From NCBI GenBank assembly GCA_003342895.1, contig PTFA01000198.1, positions 1,567,640 to 1,631,639 of the forward strand: a stretch of 64,000 bases of DNA, written 5' to 3'. The stretch is from Casuarius casuarius (Eukaryota; Chordata; Aves; Casuariiformes; Casuariidae). The notes under the pieces are model-generated. The model ran no database searches and was not told the DNA's origin. It saw only the letters and a list, made by a program, of their open reading frames with translations. How positions within the stretch are numbered: the first letter of the stretch is position 1; each line of letters begins with the position of its first letter. The position numbers were made by a program, and so were the translations under genes. This document shows positions 61,961 to 64,000 of the stretch, piece by piece.

Positions 61961-63669
61961 CAGTTAAGGCATTGTAACGATCAGTGCTGGAACTCCTAAA
62001 GAGCTGTGCAGATTTAGGGTAATATGTTTAAAAGTATTTGGGCATTTAACTTGCACTAAAATCATTCAGATTTAAAAAGAAAAGGTCCTATCTCTTAGTG
62101 CTGTTAGGGGAAAACAAAACAACAAATATAGGAGTGGAAGACTGGGAATTCTATGAGAACAATTTATTAGATAAACATCAGTATTGATTCCGCAAAAAAA
62201 AAAAAAGGAAACAAAAAAACCCCTGTGAACAGTTTTGGGTAGACCCTACTCATATTCAGTGGTGAAGTAAAGGCAGTCAAAAATTAGAAAAACTACTCAA
62301 AATGAGAGAAATAAATTGCACTTCATAAAATCTGATTAATATCAGTGGCTGAAAACTCATCAAGGAAACTGAAGAGATTGGGGAAGCTTAATTAACTAGC
62401 AGCAATAAGGACAGTGTTAAAAAGATTTTTAGGAATATCAGAAACAAATCATAGGTGGAGATATTTTCATTTATTAAAGAGATTGATTGAACTTTTTAAG
62501 TGAGATAGAAAAGGCACAAGTTTTTAATAAATATTTCTTTTCTTCATCTGCAAAAAAGAGTAAGGTATTCTTGAACATAATCAGGTATCTTCCAGTCCAC
62601 TGACAAACTGAAGATAACATTTGGTTACATCTACCAGGATTAGGATGTTTTTGAGATATACTAGGGGTCTTAGGCACCAGAACTGTAAATCCTCAAAGCA
62701 AATATCCTGCCTCCTGATGTTAATTTGTTCATTTACAATAACAGTACTGGGGAATTCCATAATTCTAGAGAAATGTTAATGTTGTGTCAGTAATTCCAAG
62801 ATGGATAATCAAGATAACCAAAAACTAGTGATTGTGACACTGAACCTGAGTGACAAAAAAAATGTTTTGGGAATCAAGCAAACGTGAAATGCAGAAGACT
62901 TAAATTCAATCAATTACCAGCTTATATATTTTATGGAAAATAGATGTTGTTAAATAAATTTGATTCTACTCTTTCAAATTACAAGTTTGTTATATAAATG
63001 CAATTGCAAGGATGCAATGGCATCTATAAAGTATCTATTTTTGAATGCCCATTAGATGGATTAAGAATTGGCTGATATTTTCTAAAATGTCACAAATGAT
63101 ATTTTGAAGCTTCATACTAAGCACATTTCCTTTAGTTATTTATGAGTAAATATACAGTTATTGACATTCATGAATGATGCAATGGTTGGCAAGACAAGAA
63201 ACTAAAAAGCCAGGATTTCCATCGACAGCAACCAAGTTAGAGTTCATTAAAACAAAACAGGTTAATGATGGCGTTCGGCATTAATGATGCCAAATTCAAC
63301 ACAGGCACTAAACGTGTGTGTACTACAATCTCCCAATTTAAACTGATCACAGAAGATAGATGCATGGGCTCAATTCCATACATATAACTCAGAATTAGTC
63401 CCAGACTTCCCTCCTCTTGTGTCTTCTGAATTGAGGTTAACTTTAAAAGGAGATTTAGGTTGTGATTTGTTGCATAATTATTATTGTAAAAGCAAATGTT
63501 TATTGATGTTCTTAGTTATGGAGATAACTACTACACCTCTAATTTCACAGCTAAACCTTATTAGATGAGAAGCTATTACTATGATTTACTGTGGAATTAA
63601 AATTTTCTACACTTTACCACACCTTTCATTTAATTAAATAAGGGCAGTAAAAAGAAAGGAGTGCAATCT

Positions 63670-63716
63670 CAATCTCTCTCTTTTTCTTTCTTTCTCTCTC
63701 TCTCTCTCTCTCTTTT
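63670..63716. repeat. CT-rich microsatellite
   Basis: A pyrimidine tract of mixed CT and CTTT units ending in about ten perfect CT repeats. Confidence 0.9.
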
Positions 63717-63892
63717 AAGACAACTGTCAATTAGTGAAGGAAGCAAGACTAAGTATGCATTCTAGTTGAATGCAAACTGGCTGATTTCCCAGCCTTACTA
63801 AGTTGTTGATTACCATAAAAGAATGAATGGCATGAACTAAACATTTATTGAAAAAAGTCCAAGAGTTTAGCTGAAATTCACAAGAATTGACA

Positions 63893-63990
63893 ACATATAC
63901 ATATATACATATATACATATATACATATATACATATATACATATATACATATATACATATATACATATATACATATATACATATATACAT
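63893..63990. repeat. (ATATACAT)n microsatellite
   Basis: About twelve nearly perfect copies of the 8-mer ATATACAT. In translation it gives a false Met-Tyr-Ile-Cys-Ile-Tyr-Val-Tyr repeat. It is almost free of changes, so it is young and probably length-variable. Confidence 0.97.
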
Positions 63991-64000
63991 AAAAAAAAGC

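Larger units (their letters stand above)
49808..64000 (-). other. FARSB: Probable FARSB intronic DNA; no further FARSB exon recognised
   Basis: The exon at 49656-49807 needs an upstream exon to its right. I looked on the minus strand for conserved FARSB strings (for example the segments around NPGFEIIHGLLDR, KLFEISD, FPELAYR and RADIIHACD) and found none. Either the last intron exceeds 14 kb, or short exons escaped a by-eye search. The stretch holds old repeats and several coding-like fragments, listed separately, and is AT-rich and CpG-poor. Confidence 0.5.

Noticed and set aside
63727..63990. Repetitive Met-Tyr-Ile-Cys-Ile-Tyr-Val protein
   Set aside because: It is a translation of the (ATATACAT)n microsatellite.

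Overview
This is a window of vertebrate nuclear DNA, most likely from a bird or another sauropsid. It has multi-exon genes with GT-AG introns, relics that look like CR1 LINEs, scattered single ambiguous bases and one internal assembly gap. There is no operon, phage, CRISPR array or other prokaryotic feature. Most open frames are chance frames in introns.

Two genes can be supported. (1) SGPP2, sphingosine-1-phosphate phosphatase 2, lies on the + strand. Four coding exons at 23962-24120, 33413-33592, 35999-36088 and 42154-42696 join in phase 0 into 323 codons plus a stop, and carry the complete lipid-phosphatase catalytic motif set. The N-terminal exon (roughly 75 codons expected from mammalian family members) is not visible. 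It may lie in the 546-bp gap at 12793-13338, which sits inside a GC-rich island, or upstream of the window. (2) FARSB, the beta subunit of cytosolic phenylalanyl-tRNA synthetase, lies on the - strand. Only its last coding exon (49656-49807) and a poly(A) signal are recognised. The two genes are tail to tail, the same arrangement as in mammals.

Layout: 1-23961 is 5' flank and/or SGPP2 intron 1, with many short CpG-rich islands, a CR1-like fragment, a possible tRNA-type SINE relic and a duplicated 14-mer around a poly(T)/poly(A) tract. 24121-42153 holds introns 2-4, with a CR1-like 3' fragment, a repeated ~75-bp element, a TGTAATGTACAC tandem repeat, a poly(A) run just after exon 3, and a promoter-like CpG island with a YY1-type site and a perfect CRE in intron 4. 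42697-49655 is SGPP2 3' UTR, intergenic DNA and FARSB 3' UTR. 49808-64000 is probably FARSB intronic DNA; no further FARSB exon was recognised. It contains a MIR-like SINE fragment, several coding-like fragments of unknown identity on the - strand, a diverged duplicated ~105-bp element, a CT tract and a terminal (ATATACAT)n microsatellite.

Functionally, SGPP2 removes phosphate from sphingosine-1-phosphate at the ER, and FARSB is part of the enzyme that charges tRNA-Phe. They are neighbours by conserved synteny, not by shared pathway. I found no convincing new biological system. The best leads are the missing SGPP2 first exon, the tandem in-frame acceptor at exon 2, the intron-4 promoter-like island, and the unidentified coding-like relics in the FARSB intron.
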